A stretch of 62,521 bases of DNA from an uncultured Bacteroidales bacterium (GTDB lineage Bacteria > Bacteroidota > Bacteroidia > Bacteroidales > Paludibacteraceae). The stretch lies in NCBI GenBank assembly GCA_903901975.1, contig CAIUTB010000094.1:1-62521 (forward strand), given 5' to 3'. A program made the translations under genes and the position numbers. Under the pieces are notes generated by a model. It was not told the DNA's origin. It saw nothing but the letters and a program-made list of their open reading frames with translations, and ran no database searches. This document shows positions 1 to 8,730 of the stretch, piece by piece (position 1 is the stretch's first letter; each line of letters begins with the position of its first letter).

Positions 1-157
1 AGCGCATGGTCATTTTACCATCATGGTTACGACCTCCGGATTTTGATCCGCCTACAACAAGAGATTTCTCAGGTGCGCTCGCAGTAATTGTGTCGAACGT
101 ACCTATAATCTTGTGTCTTTGCCCCGGTGTTGTGGGTCTTAATTTACGTACAGCCAT
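1..157 (-). CDS. rplB: 50S ribosomal protein L2 (5' part, runs off window)
   Basis: The reverse strand from 157 reads [19 protein letters not shown] and continues past position 1, so only the first 52 codons are present. This is the start of ribosomal protein L2, which binds 23S rRNA near the peptidyl-transferase centre; the [13 protein letters not shown] stretch belongs to the conserved N-terminal domain. It lies downstream of rplW in the usual S10-operon order (L3-L4-L23-L2). The gap to rplW is unusually long (108 bp) and contains a heptamer tandem repeat. Identification is firm; the rest of the gene lies outside the window. Confidence 0.95.
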   Translation of the reverse strand, partial: MAVRKLRPTTPGQRHKIIGTFDTITASAPEKSLVVGGSKSGGRNHDGKMTMR

Positions 158-264
158 TTTTTTAATTTATAGTTGGCAGTTGGTAGTTTGCAATCGGCAG
201 TTGGTAGTCGGCATTTTACTGCTTACTGTTTACTGCTTACTGCTTACTGCTTACTGCTTACTGT
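158..264. repeat. low-complexity spacer with seven 7-bp tandem repeats
   Basis: Positions 216-264 are seven head-to-tail copies of TTACTGC (the second and seventh end in T), which read GCAGTAA in the transcribed direction. Positions 170-215 hold related degenerate words (AGTTGGCAGTTGGTAG). The array directly abuts the rplW stop codon and fills the gap to rplB inside a ribosomal operon where spacers are usually a few bases. Copy number could vary by slippage. There is no open frame or clear hairpin in it. Confidence 0.85.
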
Positions 265-265
265 T

Positions 266-556
266 TTAGATATTGCTATAAAAATCAATTTTATCTCCGT
301 CTTTAACTGTTACGATAGCTTTTTTATAAGCTGAAGTACTACCTTTGATAGTACCACCTTTGGTAAAGCGGCTTTTTTTCTTTGGCGCTACAACCATTGT
401 ATTTACTTCGTTTACAGTTACATCATACATAGCTTCAACAGCCTGTTTAATCTCAATCTTGTTGGCATCTTTTTGAACTCTAAAGCCATAGCGGTTCAGT
501 TTGTCGCCCAGTTGAGTCATCTTTTCTGTAACGATTGGTTTTATGATAATTCCCAT
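266..556 (-). CDS. rplW: 50S ribosomal protein L23
   Basis: 96 aa, full length for bacterial L23, which sits at the peptide exit tunnel and docks trigger factor and SRP. The N-terminus (MGIIIKPIVTEKMTQL) and the basic loop APKKKSRFTKGG are typical of L23. It starts 11 bp after the rplD stop and is co-transcribed in the S10 operon on the minus strand. Its stop codon touches the heptamer array at 216-264. Confidence 0.97.
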   Translation of the reverse strand: MGIIIKPIVTEKMTQLGDKLNRYGFRVQKDANKIEIKQAVEAMYDVTVNEVNTMVVAPKKKSRFTKGGTIKGSTSAYKKAIVTVKDGDKIDFYSNI

Positions 557-567
557 TTTCTGTCTCC

Positions 568-1197
568 TTATGCTTTAAAAATTTGTTCAATTGCTACAAC
601 CGCATCTTCAGTTAACACAAGTGTTTTGGCATTAAGAACTACGTAAGTACTTAATTCCGAAACAGTTATGACTTTCGATGAAGTCAAATTACGAGCCGAC
701 AAATATACGTTATTATTTGCAGTTGCTAAAACAATTAGCGGCTTTTTATCAGCTACCTGTAAACTTTTTGTCATTGCAACAAAATCTTTCGTTTTTGGTG
801 TTTCAAAGTTAAAGTTTTCAACTACGGTAATCGTATTGCCCAGGGCTTTATACGAAAGTGCAGATCGACGTGCCAATTGCTTTACTTTTTTATTCAATTT
901 GAATCTATAATCGCGTGGATGTGGACCAAACATACGACCACCACCTACACGAACACCAGATTTGATATCGCCCGGACGAGCGCCACCACCACCTTTTTGC
1001 TTTCCAAGTTTACGGGTTGAACCTGACAACTGGCTTCTGCCTTTTGACGAGTGTGTTCCCTGACGTTGATTAGCCAAATATTGTTTCACATCTAAATAAA
1101 TAGCATGGTCATTTGGCTCAATACCGAAGATAGTATCGTTCAGCGATACTTTTCTTCCTGTGTCTTCTCCTTTAATATTTACTATATTCAGTTCCAT
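568..1197 (-). CDS. rplD: 50S ribosomal protein L4
   Basis: 209 aa, normal length for L4, an early-assembly 23S rRNA-binding protein with an extended loop lining the exit tunnel. The conserved loop motif [12 protein letters not shown] (about residues 70-81) and [12 protein letters not shown] are visible. It sits one base after the rplC stop, as expected for translational coupling within the S10 operon. In E. coli L4 represses its own operon; nothing in this sequence shows whether that holds here. Confidence 0.97.
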   Translation of the reverse strand: MELNIVNIKGEDTGRKVSLNDTIFGIEPNDHAIYLDVKQYLANQRQGTHSSKGRSQLSGSTRKLGKQKGGGGARPGDIKSGVRVGGGRMFGPHPRDYRFKLNKKVKQLARRSALSYKALGNTITVVENFNFETPKTKDFVAMTKSLQVADKKPLIVLATANNNVYLSARNLTSSKVITVSELSTYVVLNAKTLVLTEDAVVAIEQIFKA

Positions 1198-1198
1198 G

Positions 1199-1816
1199 TT
1201 ATTTATTGATGATTACGATTGAACCTTTACATCCGGGAACTGAACCTTTGATTAAAATCAAATTATGTTCCGGAATAACTTTTAAAATCTGTAAGTTTTG
1301 CATAGTTACTTTATCGCCACCCATACGGCCACCCATACGCATACCTTTGAATACGCGTGAAGGATACGATGAAGCTCCTAATGAACCCGGTGCACGAAGT
1401 CGGTTGTGCTGACCGTGAGTAGCCTGACCTACACCGGCAAATCCATGACGTTTTACAACACCCTGGAATCCTTTACCTTTTGAAGTTCCAACTACGTCGA
1501 CAAACGTATCAGCTTCAAACATTTCACAGGTGATTGTTTCACCCAATTTGAATTCACTTTCGAATCCTTTGAACTCAACCAAGTGTCTCTGAGGTGCTAC
1601 TCCGGCTGCTTTGAAAATTCCGGCTTCCGCTTTGTTGGTGTGTTTTTCAGGTTTAACCTGAAAACCTACCTGTACAGCTTCGTAACCATCGGCATCTACA
1701 GTTTTGATTTGAGTAACAACACAAGGACCTGCTTCGATAACAGTGCATGGTACATTTTTACCATCGGCACTGAAAACGGAAGTCATTCCGATTTTTTTTC
1801 CTAATAATCCTGGCAT
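1199..1816 (-). CDS. rplC: 50S ribosomal protein L3
   Basis: 205 aa, full length. It begins [15 protein letters not shown], the classic L3 N-terminus, and carries [27 protein letters not shown] across about residues 118-144, the extension that reaches the peptidyl-transferase centre and includes the Gln that PrmB methylates in other bacteria. It lies between rpsJ and rplD in the S10 operon. The upstream spacer to rpsJ is long (162 bp) and repeat-like. Confidence 0.97.
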   Translation of the reverse strand: MPGLLGKKIGMTSVFSADGKNVPCTVIEAGPCVVTQIKTVDADGYEAVQVGFQVKPEKHTNKAEAGIFKAAGVAPQRHLVEFKGFESEFKLGETITCEMFEADTFVDVVGTSKGKGFQGVVKRHGFAGVGQATHGQHNRLRAPGSLGASSYPSRVFKGMRMGGRMGGDKVTMQNLQILKVIPEHNLILIKGSVPGCKGSIVIINK

Positions 1817-1861
1817 TTCAATTGTTGTTTAATGACCCTTAACCCCAATTTGGGGGATCGG

Positions 1862-1978
1862 CCTGTTTATTTATTTTGTTACAAGTTACGTGTTACAAGT
1901 TACAAGAACCTAACACCTAACATATTTTTTAATCCGTTCAAGTTACTCGTAACTGAATACAGTAACTCGTAACTATAT
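1862..1978. repeat. low-complexity inverted-repeat spacer between rpsJ and rplC
   Basis: The spacer is built from repeated words GTTACAAGTTAC and AGTTACTCGTAACT that are inverse complements of each other, so the transcript can pair with itself in several registers. It holds no gene. A short C/G-rich patch at 1838-1864 (ACCCTTAACCCCAATTTGGGGG) can form a small hairpin. Similar word-like spacers occur elsewhere in the window. Confidence 0.6.
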
Positions 1979-2284
1979 TTATACTTTGATTTCTACTTCA
2001 ACTCCACTTGGCAATTCAAGTTTCATTAATGCATCAACAGTTTTGCTGGTTGAGCTGTAAATATCAATCAATCGTTTGTAAGAACAAAGTTCGAACTGTT
2101 CGCGCGATTTTTTATTTACGAAAGTAGCACGGTTTACAGTAAAAATACGTTTGTGTGTTGGTAATGGAATTGGACCACTTACTACTGCACCGGTAGCTTT
2201 TACTGTCTTTACGATTTTTTCAGCTGACTTGTCAACCAAATTGTGATCGTAAGATTTTAATTTAATTCTGATTTTTTGACTCAT
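1979..2284 (-). CDS. rpsJ: 30S ribosomal protein S10
   Basis: 101 aa, the usual length of S10 (also NusE, the antitermination and transcription-translation coupling factor). The sequence [20 protein letters not shown] is the standard start. An upstream in-frame ATG at 2341 would add 19 residues found in no S10 family pattern I know, so I chose 2284. It is the first gene of the S10 part of the cluster, downstream of fusA, with repeat-rich spacers on both sides. Confidence 0.96.
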   Translation of the reverse strand: MSQKIRIKLKSYDHNLVDKSAEKIVKTVKATGAVVSGPIPLPTHKRIFTVNRATFVNKKSREQFELCSYKRLIDIYSSTSKTVDALMKLELPSGVEVEIKV

Positions 2285-2344
2285 TGTCGTTTTATTAATT
2301 ATTTGTTTTATAAACTGTTTGAATCTCCCCATAAGAGTCATTCA

Positions 2345-2440
2345 CTATCGGGTGATTCATCAATTATCAATTATCAATTATTTAATGTACAATTTCCAAT
2401 TCCCCATTAATTGATAATTGGGAATTGGAAAATTGAACAT
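2345..2440. repeat. inverted repeat spacer between fusA and rpsJ
   Basis: CAATTTCCAATTCCC (2390-2404) faces GGGAATTGGAAAATTG (2420-2435), a 15-bp stem with one bulged A and a 15-nt loop. Positions 2360-2380 add direct copies of CAATTAT. The stem could act as a processing or attenuation hairpin between fusA and rpsJ; there is no U-run, so it is not a standard terminator. Confidence 0.75.
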
Positions 2441-2442
2441 TA

Positions 2443-4563
2443 TTATAGAAGTTCTACTTTTCCCTTAGCATCTGCCACAACTACTTTTGCAATTGCATTC
2501 GTAACTTCAGCATAATGATCGAATTCCATTGAAGACGTTGCACGACCCGAAGATATAGTACGTAAAGCAGTAACATATCCGAATGTTTCAGACAGTGGCA
2601 CTTTAGCTTTTACGATTCTTGCTCCTGTACGGCTCGATTCCATTCCCTCAACTTGTCCGCGACGTTTGTTCAAGTCACCAATCACATCACCCATGCTTTC
2701 TTCCGGTGTAACAACCTCCATTTTCATGATTGGTTCTAACAATACCGGTTTAGCTTTTGCACAAGCACTTTTATAAGCGATTGAAGCACAAATTTCGAAT
2801 GACAACTGATCCGAGTCAACTGCGTGGAATGAACCATCTAATACAGTCACTTTCAGATTATCTAATGGGAAGCCTGCAAGGACACCATTTTTCATGGCAT
2901 TTGCGAAACCTTTTTGGATAGATGGGATAAATTCTTTTGGAATGTTACCACCCTTTACCATATCAACAAACTGAAGACTTCCACCTTCAAAATCTTTGTC
3001 TCTCGGTTCAACTTTTACAATCATATCGGCAAACTTACCACGACCACCCGATTGTTTTTTATACGTTTCACGTAATTGAACCGGTTGTGTAATAGCTTCT
3101 TTATACGATACCTGTGGACGACCCTGGTTACATTCAACTTTGAACTCACGTTTCAAACGATCGATAATGATTTCAAGGTGAAGCTCACCCATACCACTAA
3201 TAATAGTCTGACCGGATTGTTCTTCGGTATGAACAGTAAATGTTGGATCTTCTTCGGCTAATTTAGATAAACCTATACCCAATTTATCAAGATCTTTCTG
3301 AGTTTTAGGCTCAATTGAAATACCGATAACTGGTAATGGGAAGTCCATGGATTCAAGCGTAATCTGGTGATTTTCATCACACAAAGTATCGCCTGTACGA
3401 ATATCTTTAAATCCTACACCTGCACCAATATCACCCGCTGAAATCATCTCAACCGGATTTTGTTTATTAGAGTGCATTTGGAAGATACGTGAAATGCGTT
3501 CTTTCTTTTCGGAGCGAGTGTTATACACATACGAACCTGCAGGAAGTTGACCTGAGTAAACCCGAAAAAAACACAAACGACCAACATAAGGATCGGTTGC
3601 TATCTTAAATGCCAGGGCACATAAAGGCTCTTTAGCATCAGGATGACGGATAACTTGTTTTTCAGGATCACGTGGATCAAAACCTATCGTTTCCGGAGTA
3701 TCCAATGGGCTTGGCAAATAGGCACAAACGGCATCCAACATAGTCTGTACTCCTTTATTCTTGAATGCTGAGCCACAGATAATAGGATTAATTTCCATTG
3801 AAAGTGTGGCTTTACGGATAGCAACCTGAATTTCTTCCACAGTAATAGTAGAAGGATCATCAAAGTATTTTTCCATCAACACATCGTCATATTCAGCAAC
3901 GATTTCGAGCATTTTATCTCTCCATTCTTCGGCTTCTTCCAATAAATCAGCAGGAATATCTTCCACATCATATTGAGCACCCATCGATTCATCGTGCCAT
4001 AAGATGGCTTTCATTTTCACCAAATCGATAACGCCTTTGAATTTTTCTTCAGCACCGATTGGGATTTGAATAGGACAAGGTTTTGCTCCTAAAACTACTT
4101 GGATTTGACGAACCACTTCGAAAAAATCAGCACCCGAACGGTCCATTTTATTAATGAATCCAATACGAGGAACACTGTATTTGTCGGCCTGACGCCATAC
4201 TGTTTCAGATTGAGGCTCAACACCACCAACAGCACAGAATGTAGCAACAGCACCATCCAAAATACGCAATGAACGCTCTACCTCTACGGTAAAGTCAACG
4301 TGTCCCGGAGTGTCAATCAGGTTTATTTTATATTTTTCGTCGAGATAGTCCCACGAAGTAGTTGTAGCAGCCGAAGTAATGGTAATACCACGCTCCTGCT
4401 CCTGTTCCATCCAGTCCATAGTCGCAGCACCATCATGCACTTCACCGATTTTGTGAGTCAAACCGGTGTAGAACAGAATACGCTCGGAAGTTGTTGTCTT
4501 CCCAGCGTCGATATGCGCCATGATACCGATGTTTCTATTATAACTTAAATCTCCTTTAGCCAT
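2443..4563 (-). CDS. fusA: translation elongation factor G
   Basis: 706 aa GTPase that translocates tRNA and mRNA on the ribosome. The G1 loop AHIDAGKTT (about residues 16-24), G3 DTPGH, G4 NKMD and the domain II-V regions are all present at normal length. It lies in the str operon order rpsL-rpsG-fusA. No tuf gene follows; the next gene is rpsJ. Family knowledge: some Bacteroidota carry a second EF-G paralog for ribosome recycling; this copy's place in the str operon suggests the elongation paralog. Confidence 0.97.
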   Translation of the reverse strand: MAKGDLSYNRNIGIMAHIDAGKTTTSERILFYTGLTHKIGEVHDGAATMDWMEQEQERGITITSAATTTSWDYLDEKYKINLIDTPGHVDFTVEVERSLRILDGAVATFCAVGGVEPQSETVWRQADKYSVPRIGFINKMDRSGADFFEVVRQIQVVLGAKPCPIQIPIGAEEKFKGVIDLVKMKAILWHDESMGAQYDVEDIPADLLEEAEEWRDKMLEIVAEYDDVLMEKYFDDPSTITVEEIQVAIRKATLSMEINPIICGSAFKNKGVQTMLDAVCAYLPSPLDTPETIGFDPRDPEKQVIRHPDAKEPLCALAFKIATDPYVGRLCFFRVYSGQLPAGSYVYNTRSEKKERISRIFQMHSNKQNPVEMISAGDIGAGVGFKDIRTGDTLCDENHQITLESMDFPLPVIGISIEPKTQKDLDKLGIGLSKLAEEDPTFTVHTEEQSGQTIISGMGELHLEIIIDRLKREFKVECNQGRPQVSYKEAITQPVQLRETYKKQSGGRGKFADMIVKVEPRDKDFEGGSLQFVDMVKGGNIPKEFIPSIQKGFANAMKNGVLAGFPLDNLKVTVLDGSFHAVDSDQLSFEICASIAYKSACAKAKPVLLEPIMKMEVVTPEESMGDVIGDLNKRRGQVEGMESSRTGARIVKAKVPLSETFGYVTALRTISSGRATSSMEFDHYAEVTNAIAKVVVADAKGKVELL

Positions 4564-4605
4564 TTTTTACTTTAAATTTCTTTATACCTTTATTATAGCT
4601 TTCAA

Positions 4606-5082
4606 TTAAAATCTGAAGTGTGCAAATGCACGGTTAGCTTCAGCCATACGGTGCATATCTTCCTTGCGTTTGAATGCTCCGCCCTGGTTATTGAAGGCAT
4701 CAACGATTTCGGCAGCCAATTTATCGGCCATCGAGCGTCCTCCGCGTTTGCGAGAGTATAATATAAGATTTTTCATTGAAATTGATTCCTTGCGATCTGC
4801 ACGGATTTCTGTTGGAACCTGGAATGTAGCACCACCCACACGACGTGATTTTACTTCAACTAATGGGGTGATATTTTCAAGAGCTTTTTTCCAAACTTCT
4901 AGTGGGGATTTTTCTTCGTTCGGCAACTTGTTTTTCACAGTTTCGAGCGATGAATAGAAAATGTCGAAGGCAGTAGATTTTTTGCCATCATACATCAAGT
5001 GGTTAACAAATTTTGTTACCATTGATTCATTGAAAACCGGATCAGGTAATACGACCCTCTTTTTTGGTTTCGATTTTCTCAT
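4606..5082 (-). CDS. rpsG: 30S ribosomal protein S7
   Basis: 158 aa, full-length S7, the primary binder of the 3' domain of 16S rRNA near the E site. It begins [17 protein letters not shown] and contains the conserved [15 protein letters not shown] and the C-terminal [11 protein letters not shown]. It lies 176 bp after rpsL and 42 bp before fusA on the minus strand. The rpsL-rpsG spacer has no gene; it contains only AT-rich sequence and a short palindrome (CAAGTGTTTAAACTTG). Confidence 0.97.
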   Translation of the reverse strand: MRKSKPKKRVVLPDPVFNESMVTKFVNHLMYDGKKSTAFDIFYSSLETVKNKLPNEEKSPLEVWKKALENITPLVEVKSRRVGGATFQVPTEIRADRKESISMKNLILYSRKRGGRSMADKLAAEIVDAFNNQGGAFKRKEDMHRMAEANRAFAHFRF

Positions 5083-5258
5083 TTTTCTTAAAAATTTCCG
5101 TTTTTGTTTTTTTGGTTGCTTTAGTCTTACTTCAACAACTCCTCCGAGTCATTTACTCAACCTTTCATCTGCTACCTTAAAACGCAAACAAGTGTTTAAA
5201 CTTGATTTTGTTAGTTCTTTTTGAAAGGAATATGGATATTAAAATCCACAAATTCTAC

Positions 5259-5678
5259 TTATTTCTTTTTACCTTTTGCTGGTGCACCTTTAGCGGCTAC
5301 TGCTCCTGCTTTTGGACGTTTTGCTCCATATTTCGAACGACGTTGTGTGCGGCCATTAACGCCGGCTGTATCGAGTGTTCCACGAACCACGTGATAACGT
5401 ACTCCCGGAAGGTCTTTAACACGACCACCACGTACCATTACGATAGAGTGTTCCTGTAAATTGTGTCCTTCGCCCGGAATGTATGCATTCACTTCTTTCT
5501 GGTTAGTCAAACGTACACGAGCTACTTTACGCATTGCCGAGTTCGGTTTTTTTGGAGTTGTAGTGTACACACGAACACACACACCGCGACGCTGTGGACA
5601 AGAATCCAACGCTGGCGATTTGCTTTTGTCAATGAGTTCTGCTCTTCCTTTTCTAACTAATTGCTGAATTGTAGGCAT
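5259..5678 (-). CDS. rpsL: 30S ribosomal protein S12
   Basis: 139 aa S12, which monitors codon-anticodon pairing in the decoding centre. The sequence [19 protein letters not shown] carries the lysine (E. coli K42 equivalent) linked to streptomycin sensitivity, and [16 protein letters not shown] surrounds the second resistance site. The tail from about residue 121 is an Ala/Lys/Gly-rich extension ([11 protein letters not shown]), longer than the 124-aa E. coli protein but seen in this phylum. It is the first gene of the operon, with a clear promoter at 5746-5776. Confidence 0.97.
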   Translation of the reverse strand: MPTIQQLVRKGRAELIDKSKSPALDSCPQRRGVCVRVYTTTPKKPNSAMRKVARVRLTNQKEVNAYIPGEGHNLQEHSIVMVRGGRVKDLPGVRYHVVRGTLDTAGVNGRTQRRSKYGAKRPKAGAVAAKGAPAKGKKK

Positions 5679-5745
5679 TTTACTTTGTTTTTATATCTTT
5701 AACTGCTTTATTTTTATCCCTTTGGTTTTTCTCCAAAATGGGTTG

Positions 5746-5776
5746 CAAAGATAGATATAATATTTTAATTGACAAT
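5746..5776 (-). promoter_or_regulatory. Bacteroidota-type promoter of the str operon
   Basis: On the minus strand TATCTTTG (5746-5753) fits the -7 consensus TAnnTTTG, and ATTG (5773-5776) lies 19 nt upstream as the -33 element. It is 68 bp before the rpsL start and is the only good match in the spacer facing that way. Confidence 0.75.
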
Positions 5777-5934
5777 ACAGCTTTGAAAAATATTTTAATT
5801 TCTTTCTGAAAAGCTTATTTAGTAGGGATTCTTAGCAAATAGTTGATTCCGGATTGCCTTACAATTTCAATATTTATTTGAGGCTTTTCAATAATTTATA
5901 CAATTGGCATTTTGATATAAGTTTCTTTTCATAA

Positions 5935-6066
5935 TGCCTATTTTACACAAGTATAGATGGCTATTCCGGACAATTAAAACTGTCTGTTGAAAGAAATTAC
6001 ATACTTCTTCACAACAGTTCTATTCAAACCTATAACGTGAGTGAAGAAATTAAACTTTCAAAATAA
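5935..6066 (+). pseudogene. possible decayed coding remnant in the rpsL / VanZ spacer
   Basis: The 480-bp stretch 5679-6158 holds the two divergent promoters and no intact gene. Within it one frame is open for 43 codons without an ATG and ends at a TAA at 6064-6066; it reads like protein (IDGYSGQLKLSVERNYILL). On the opposite strand at about 5820-5897 another short frame ends IVRQSGINYLLRIPTK. Both could be remains of lost genes or chance openings in AT-rich DNA. I cannot name a family. Confidence 0.2.
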
Positions 6067-6088
6067 TCAAAAGTTTATTTCTCAATTC

Positions 6089-6120
6089 TTTCAAATTTTG
6101 AGTGTAAAATTTTATCTTTG
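6089..6120 (+). promoter_or_regulatory. promoter for the VanZ-like / dprA unit
   Basis: TATCTTTG (6113-6120) preceded 20 nt upstream by TTTC (6089-6092). It lies 38 bp before the VanZ-like start and divergent from the rpsL promoter. Confidence 0.6.
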
Positions 6121-6158
6121 CAAATTCAATTAATTTCTCATTATTCGAATGTTTGCTA

Positions 6159-6563
6159 ATGAAAAAGTTCATTTTTAATTACTGGAAATCGATTTTAGTA
6201 GTTTGTTGTATTTTATATCTTTCTTTTGCTCCTCCTTCTACGTTTAATGATATTCCAACATTCGATAACGAAGATAAACTGATTCATTTCCTAATGTATG
6301 CGGGCTTATGCTGCATGTTAATTTTTGATTTTCGGTTAGCCAGCAAAAAAAACAGTGCCCAATCTTTTCTCAGATATATAGTCTATCTTGTTTTTCCGGC
6401 TTTACTCGGTGGCTCTATTGAAATACTTCAACCCTTGTATTTTGGACGCGGTGGAAGTTGGTTTGATTTTCTGGCAAATATTACCGGCATTATCTCAGCC
6501 TGGATATTTATGCATATTTTCGAAGGTTTTATCAATAAAATTTTTGTCCGTAGAAGAGAATAA
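6159..6563 (+). CDS. VanZ-like small membrane protein
   Basis: 134 aa with about four hydrophobic segments: residues 9-24, 46-62, 75-95 and 105-125. The sequence after the first helix (APPSTFNDIPTFDNEDKLIHFLMYAGL) with the Asp/Lys-x-x-His-F pattern matches the VanZ-like family. Members occur in glycopeptide-resistance clusters but are mostly of unknown role. An upstream TTG at 6153 would add two residues; I chose ATG 6159. The stop is 2 bp before dprA, so the two genes are co-transcribed. Function here is unknown. Confidence 0.75.
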   Translation: MKKFIFNYWKSILVVCCILYLSFAPPSTFNDIPTFDNEDKLIHFLMYAGLCCMLIFDFRLASKKNSAQSFLRYIVYLVFPALLGGSIEILQPLYFGRGGSWFDFLANITGIISAWIFMHIFEGFINKIFVRRRE

Positions 6564-6565
6564 AA

Positions 6566-7684
6566 ATGACCGAGGATAGCTTGAAATACAAAATTGGCAT
6601 TACACTAATTAAAGGAATTGGCAATACTTTAGCCAAAAACCTAATTGCTTATGTTGGATCTGTTGAAGGAGTTTTTAAAGAGAAACAGAAAAATCTGGCT
6701 AAAATTCCGGGAATTGGCGAAGTGCTTTCTACCGAAATTGTATCTCAACAAGTCCTGGCACGGGCTGAACTGGAAGTAGAATTTATCCTGAAAAACAAAA
6801 TTCAGACCTTATATTATACTGATCGCAATTACCCATATCGTCTAAAAGAATGTCCTGATTCACCCATAATACTATACAATAAAGGCTGTTCTGATTTAAA
6901 TACTGGTAAATTTATTGGAATTGTTGGCACCCGAAATGCAACAGAAATTGGAAAAGAAAATTGCAAAAAACTGATTTATGAATTAGCGGCTTTGCTGCCT
7001 AATACAATAATTGTCAGCGGATTAGCTTATGGAGTTGATATCTGTGCACACAAAGCTGCACTTGAAGTGGGATTGCCAACTTTTGCTGTGATTGGGCATG
7101 GATTGGATAGGATTTATCCGGCTGCACACCGCCCTACTGCTGTAAAGATGCTTCAGAATGGCGCATTAATCACCGAATATCTGAGCGGAACTAACCCTGA
7201 CAGACAGAATTTTGTGCAACGTAATCGCATAATTGCCGGATTGTGTGATGCAACAGTAGTAGTAGAATCCGCAGCCCGTGGTGGTGCGTTGATTACTGCT
7301 GAACTTGCCAACGACTATAACCGCGATGTGTTTGCATTTCCGGGGAGAGTAAACGATATATGGTCGGCCGGTTGTAATGCCCTGATTAAAAACAATAAGG
7401 CTTCATTGATTGAATCGGCTGATGATATTTTACGATTTATGAACTGGGAAAAACAGAATTCAGGATCAGCTTCGAATATTCAAACATCGCTTTTTCTGGA
7501 TTTGTCAGACGAAGAACAGAGTATTGTGAGCATTTTACGCCAAAATACGGAGGGAATTCAGCTCAACGAATTAGCCATACAGTTAGAAAAACCGGTTAGT
7601 AAAATTTCTTCCATGCTACTCGAAATGGAGTTTAAAGGCATCGTAAAATGTTTGCCGGGAAATTTGTATCGAATTGTTAAGTAA
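6566..7684 (+). CDS. dprA: DNA-processing protein DprA/Smf
   Basis: 372 aa. DprA binds incoming single-stranded DNA during natural transformation and loads RecA. The N-terminus holds a helix-hairpin-helix-like region (LIKGIGNTLAKNL, KIPGIGEVL). The Rossmann-like core follows with GIVGTRNATEIG, IVSGLAYGVDICAHKAAL and GHGLDRIYPAAH (about residues 115-200), then a C-terminal winged-helix region at about 310-372. Length is normal. It is tightly coupled to the VanZ-like gene. Related genes are common in non-competent bacteria, so competence cannot be inferred from this gene alone. Confidence 0.95.
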   Translation: MTEDSLKYKIGITLIKGIGNTLAKNLIAYVGSVEGVFKEKQKNLAKIPGIGEVLSTEIVSQQVLARAELEVEFILKNKIQTLYYTDRNYPYRLKECPDSPIILYNKGCSDLNTGKFIGIVGTRNATEIGKENCKKLIYELAALLPNTIIVSGLAYGVDICAHKAALEVGLPTFAVIGHGLDRIYPAAHRPTAVKMLQNGALITEYLSGTNPDRQNFVQRNRIIAGLCDATVVVESAARGGALITAELANDYNRDVFAFPGRVNDIWSAGCNALIKNNKASLIESADDILRFMNWEKQNSGSASNIQTSLFLDLSDEEQSIVSILRQNTEGIQLNELAIQLEKPVSKISSMLLEMEFKGIVKCLPGNLYRIVK

Positions 7685-7728
7685 AAAAAATAGTTGATTA
7701 GGTTGAATGAGTTTTAGGATGATAAAAG

Positions 7729-8181
7729 ATGTATAGTAAAGAAGAATTAAAAGAACTGAAGAAAGAATTCTGGGAAGGATTTGCTGTGTATTGCAGCCAT
7801 ATCCCGGCTTTGAAACGCCGTAAAAGCAAGTTTATGCTTTATAATACGAAGATGAAAAGTGTGGAAATGAAGTTTGATGCTACACGCGAAGGTGCTTTCG
7901 TGATTCTGGAAATAAACCACCACGACGAAAAAGCCCGTCTCGAAAAATACGAACAATTTGAGAACTATAAAGTACTGATGGAAAAGGATTTTCCGCAAGG
8001 ATTGATATGGAATTTTGCTTATGTTCGCGAAACGGGTAACGAAGTTTGCCGGATTTACACCCAAAAACCAGGTATCGATCTGCATCGACGCATTGAGTGG
8101 ATGGAATTTTACCAATTTATGGCAACCGAAATGTTGAAACTGGAAAAGGCATTTCGAATCGTAAAAGAATCGATAGAATAG
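7729..8181 (+). CDS. DUF4268 domain protein
   Basis: 150 aa soluble protein rich in charged and aromatic residues, with no signal or membrane segment. The opening YSKEELKELKKEFWEGF and the region EWMEFYQFMATEMLKLEKAF match the small DUF4268 family common in Bacteroidota. That family is distantly reminiscent of nuclease-like folds, but I see no clear catalytic motif. It lies 44 bp after dprA and 11 bp before the DUF1801 gene, probably in the same transcript. Function unknown. Confidence 0.7.
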   Translation: MYSKEELKELKKEFWEGFAVYCSHIPALKRRKSKFMLYNTKMKSVEMKFDATREGAFVILEINHHDEKARLEKYEQFENYKVLMEKDFPQGLIWNFAYVRETGNEVCRIYTQKPGIDLHRRIEWMEFYQFMATEMLKLEKAFRIVKESIE

Positions 8182-8192
8182 TTTTGAGAACT

Positions 8193-8543
8193 ATGAATAA
8201 AACCATCTATTCATCTGTTGAAGAATACATTAAAGCTTTTCCTGTACCAACTCAGATGAGACTGAACGACCTCAAAAATTTGATTTGTGAACTTGTACCC
8301 GAAGCAAAGGAGAAAATCAGCTATCAAATGCCGACATTCTCACTGAACGGTGTTTTTCTTTACTTTGGAGCTTATGCCAAACACATTGGATTTTATCCGG
8401 GAGTAAAAACTATAGAATACTTCAGAGCAGAACTTTCAGACTTCAAAACCTTCAAGGGAACAGTTCAATTTCGGTTGAACCAACTGCTACCTATAGAATT
8501 GATAACGAGAATGATATTGTTTCGCGTTTATGAAAATCAGTGA
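8193..8543 (+). CDS. DUF1801 / YdhG-like protein
   Basis: 116 aa. The pattern of a leading helix (VEEYIKAFPVPTQMRLNDLKNLICELVPEAKEKISYQMPTF), then a beta region (GVFLYFGAYAKHIGFYPG) and a C-terminal KTFKGTVQFRLNQLLP segment is that of DUF1801 (YdhG/YjdI-like, a fold related to frataxin-like iron chaperones). ATG 8193 was chosen because translation upstream overlaps the previous gene and lacks family similarity. It is the last gene before the purH promoter. Biochemical role not established. Confidence 0.75.
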   Translation: MNKTIYSSVEEYIKAFPVPTQMRLNDLKNLICELVPEAKEKISYQMPTFSLNGVFLYFGAYAKHIGFYPGVKTIEYFRAELSDFKTFKGTVQFRLNQLLPIELITRMILFRVYENQ

Positions 8544-8670
8544 ATGAAGAAAAAACAGGAACCTGACAAAAAGTAATATGTAACATTATGGCTTATTTAG
8601 CCAAAAGATTAGCTTTTCTGTATGAAGCTATTAAAAAATATTGACCCTGAAAATCTATCATTTTTTTATG

Positions 8671-8701
8671 TTGATTAAACGAGTATTTTTTTGTACTTTT
8701 G
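8671..8701 (+). promoter_or_regulatory. purH promoter
   Basis: TTG (8671-8673), 20 nt, TACTTTTG (8694-8701) is a strong match to the Bacteroidota consensus. It lies 29 bp before the purH ATG. Confidence 0.75.
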
Positions 8702-8730
8702 CATCCCATAACAAAAAGTAAAAACTTAAT

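Noticed and set aside
216-264. CRISPR-like array
   Set aside because: Units are 7 bp with no spacers; it is a simple tandem repeat. No CRISPR array or cas gene was seen in the window.
6-269. 87-aa plus-strand frame at the window start
   Set aside because: It runs antisense to rplB and through the tandem repeat; the translated tail is repeat-derived.
668-910. Plus-strand frame over rplD (and similar antisense frames over fusA, rpsG, rpsL, mrdA, rodA)
   Set aside because: They mirror strongly conserved genes, have unlikely composition and no promoters.
2285-2341. 19-residue N-terminal extension of S10
   Set aside because: It does not fit the S10 family and includes spacer sequence; the conserved start is ATG 2284.
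5259-5320. Frameshift at the end of S12
   Set aside because: The Ala/Lys/Gly-rich extension is in frame, uses ordinary codons and is a plausible lineage-specific tail.
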